From assembly GCA_023954375.1 (NCBI GenBank), contig JAMLIC010000001.1, positions 62,001 to 126,000 on the forward strand: DNA of 64,000 bases, in the 5' to 3' direction. Position 1 is the stretch's first letter. Every line of letters begins with the position of its first letter. This DNA comes from Planctomycetota bacterium. Its GTDB lineage: Bacteria; Planctomycetota; J058. Positions 62,199 to 64,000 of this stretch are shown here, in pieces. A program made the position numbers and the translations under genes. Under the pieces are notes generated by a model that ran no database searches, was not told the origin of the DNA, and saw only the letters and a program-made list of their open reading frames with translations.

Positions 62199-62726
62199 CG
62201 CTCGAGGTCCGCCTCGGCCACTGGCTGCGGGAGATCTACAACCACGACCCGCACGAGAGCCTGGTGCGCCCGTGAGCTCGTCCAGGCTCGAGTCGCCCTG
62301 GGAGCGCTGGGCGCGCGACCCGCGCGCGCTGAGCCACCTCACGCACGCCCAGCTCCTCGACGCCTTCGTCCTCTTCTTCACCAGGACGGCGACCAACGAT
62401 CGAGGGCGTCGACCACGAGCTGCCCCTCGGCCTCGGCGCCGCAGGTCGAGCCGGGCGGACGGTGCAGCTCGTCCACCGCCTCCTCGACGACACCTACCCA
62501 CGTCGTGTGCGGCGATCGGCTCGTCCGCCTGCACCCGGTCGACCTCGCCGCGAACGCCCGCGACAGGCGCGCGCGCCGCGAGGACCACGACGAGCCGACC
62601 AGCCGCCCTCCGGCGAAGACCGCCGCAGACCTCGCCTTCGAGCGCGATCTCGGCCCCGTCGTCGACGCCGACGGCGGCGTCCCCGAGCTCCCCCACCCTG
62701 ACCCCACGGAGGACCCCACGACATGA
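62199..62726 (+). pseudogene. DDE transposase of the second transposon, 3' part
   Basis: Resumes as EVRLGHWLREIYNHDPHESL. It breaks near 62270 to the frame with SPWERWARDPRALSHLTHAQ, LLDAFVLFFTRT, and again near 62405 and 62500 to reach VVCGDRLVRLHPVDLAANAR, the C-terminal beta-barrel, ending PTEDPTT. Its stop overlaps the AAA gene start (ATGA), the same coupling as in the first transposon. Confidence 0.8.
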
Positions 62727-63532
62727 GCACCACGAGCAAACGCAAGGGCGGCCCCAAGGACGCCCGCAGCCGCTTCGGCTTCCACTCCCCGCCCTTCTCC
62801 CGCGAGCTGCCGATCGATCGCCGCTTCCAGCTCCCGCACGTCGAGGAGACGATCGACGCGATCCACCAGACCGTCCTCCAGCGCGAGTCCGCCGCGCTGA
62901 TCGCGCCTGCCGGCAGCGGCAAGACGGTCGCCGTGCGCGCCCTCAAGGAGCGCCTGCCCGCGGCGCGCTTCAACGTCCACTACGTGAAGGTCTCGGACGT
63001 CTCCAAGCGCGACATGTGCCGCGAGCTCGCCTACGCGATCGGCGCGCGCCCCGTGGGCGCCTTCCCGGCGCTCGTGCGCGCCGTGCAGGAGCACTTCGAC
63101 AAGCCCGTCGCCGAGGCCGAGGGCACCCGCCCCGAGCTGATCCTCGACGACGTCCACGAGATGCGCTCGGAGACGCTCGGCCTGGTCAAGCTCCTCACGA
63201 ACTTCGACATGGATTCGCGCCTCGTCGTCAGCTTCGTCCTGGTCGGGCACCCGTCCCTCCGCCGCATTCTCCAGCGCGACGACCTGGAGGACGTCGCGCG
63301 GCGGGTCGCGCACTACGCGGAGCTCCGGCTCCTCTCGCGCGAGGAGACGCGCCGCTACGTGGAGCATCGCTGCACGGCCGCGGGCAACCTGACCCCGCCC
63401 TTCGACGACGACGCCTTCGAGGCGATCTACGAGCTCTCGCGCGGCAACCTGCGCGCGATCGACGGGCTCGCCCGGAAGGCGCTCGAGCTGGCCGCCGCCC
63501 GGAACGGGACGTCGTCGGCGCGCCGCACCTGA
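62723..63532 (+). CDS. AAA ATPase of the TniB/TnsC/ExeA type, second transposon
   Basis: 269 aa, ATG in an ATGA overlap. RSRFGFHSPPFSRELPIDRR opens as in ExeA/TniB proteins. Walker A is APAGSGKTVAVRAL and Walker B RPELILDDVHEMRSETL; SFVLVGHPSLRRIL is the sensor region. It is intact, unlike the transposase before it. It aligns along its whole length with the ATPase at 36913 but by eye only about a third of residues agree, so the two transposons are distinct lineages with one gene order. Confidence 0.87.
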   Translation: MSTTSKRKGGPKDARSRFGFHSPPFSRELPIDRRFQLPHVEETIDAIHQTVLQRESAALIAPAGSGKTVAVRALKERLPAARFNVHYVKVSDVSKRDMCRELAYAIGARPVGAFPALVRAVQEHFDKPVAEAEGTRPELILDDVHEMRSETLGLVKLLTNFDMDSRLVVSFVLVGHPSLRRILQRDDLEDVARRVAHYAELRLLSREETRRYVEHRCTAAGNLTPPFDDDAFEAIYELSRGNLRAIDGLARKALELAAARNGTSSARRT

Positions 63533-63557
63533 TCGAGGCGAGGAAGGTCCTCTGGCC

Positions 63558-64000
63558 CTGACCGGGGGCCCGCCGCCGCTGCGCGTCGTCCGCGCGGCCG
63601 ACCTCGCCGCCCACGAGGAAGAGCGTCGCTGGCTGATCCGGCACCTGTGGCCGCATTCGGCGGTGGGGATCGCTGGTGGGCAGCCCAAGAGCTGGAAGAG
63701 CTTCCTCGCGCTCGACGTGGCCCTCTCCGCGTCCCCGGCACCCCGTGCCTGGGCCGCTTCCCCGTCGAGCACCCCGGGCCGGCGCTCGTCTACATGGCCG
63801 AGGACTCGCGGCCCGACGTCCGCAAGCGGATCGAGTGCCTGTGCCGGAGCCGCGGCCTGGCGCTCGACCGGCAGGACCTGCACGTCGTCGCCGAGCCGGT
63901 CCTGCGCCTGGACGCGGAGGTGGACCGGAAGCGGCTCCGCGAGGCCGTCGAGCGCACACGCGCTCGGCTGCTCGTCCTCGACCCGCTGGTCCGGATCCAC
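63558..64000 (+). pseudogene. RepA-like ATPase of the second transposon, partial
   Basis: Runs off the window. RRWLIRHLWPHSAVGIAGGQ then PKSWKSFLALDVALS is a RepA-type Walker A. After a frame break near 63735 it continues CLGRFPVEHPGPALVYMAED, then RARLLVLDPLVRIH (Walker B). No ATG or GTG start is visible in frame; CTG 63558 is only nominal, so the start is uncertain. It corresponds to 37725-38696 of the first element. Confidence 0.75.

Noticed and set aside
1..64000. tRNA, rRNA, riboswitch or CRISPR-Cas genes
   Set aside because: None could be recognised by eye on either strand.

Overview
The window is very GC-rich DNA in which nearly every real gene has G or C at third codon positions. Two giant Rhs/YD-repeat proteins, a prokaryotic-RING/FGE-sulfatase membrane protein, cyclase-AAA-TPR architecture and many long transposon operons suggest a large-genome bacterium of the Planctomycetota or Myxococcota kind. 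That placement is inference: there is no rRNA, tRNA or housekeeping marker here.

Layout. 1-11.1 kb: a giant Rhs gene entering from outside the window, interrupted at 4529-8577 by an IS21-family element (5-bp target duplication GGCCG, iterated ends, a third coupled HTH gene, a 28-bp minisatellite), then a TPR gene. 12-13.4 kb: transposase-like debris. 13.3-28.1 kb: a tandem-HTH LuxR-type regulator faces a tightly packed plus-strand run: GMC oxidoreductase/hydrolase fusion, M4-like metallopeptidase, metallo-beta-lactamase/phospholipase-C fusion, frameshifted HNH nuclease, a nuclease + degenerate cyclase + AAA + TPR protein, a crotonase and a CFA-synthase-like methyltransferase. It is followed at 28.3 kb by a TIGR04141/DUF6119 protein. 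This looks like an accessory or defence-type island.

30.1-49.9 kb: two divergent glycosyltransferase operons separated by a second regulator of the same tandem-HTH family. Nearly every gene overlaps the next by 4 nt. One gene of the left operon is split by a 4,691-bp Tn7/Mu-type transposon (34642-39332; TGT...ACA ends, CCGAT duplication) encoding DUF6431, a DDE transposase, an AAA ATPase, a RepA-like ATPase and a small protein. The right operon ends in an IscU-like protein without its first cysteine.

50.0-57.0 kb: a second Rhs-type protein (1937 aa) with very regular YD repeats, then a RING/FGE membrane protein whose stop codon is the target of an IS701 element (56966-58631; ATAG duplication). 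59.2-64 kb: a second DDE + AAA + RepA-like transposon, diverged from the first and running off the window. Its transposase gene is split by an IS1634-like element (59992-62198; CGCTCG duplication) that carries an internal 844-bp inversion.

All four complete elements have target duplications. For three of them (IS21, the 4.7-kb transposon, the IS1634-like element) removing the element and one target copy restores the host reading frame at the junction, so these insertions look recent. Frame breaks are concentrated in the first Rhs gene, the IS elements and the HNH gene, whereas the 900-1900-aa genes elsewhere are intact.
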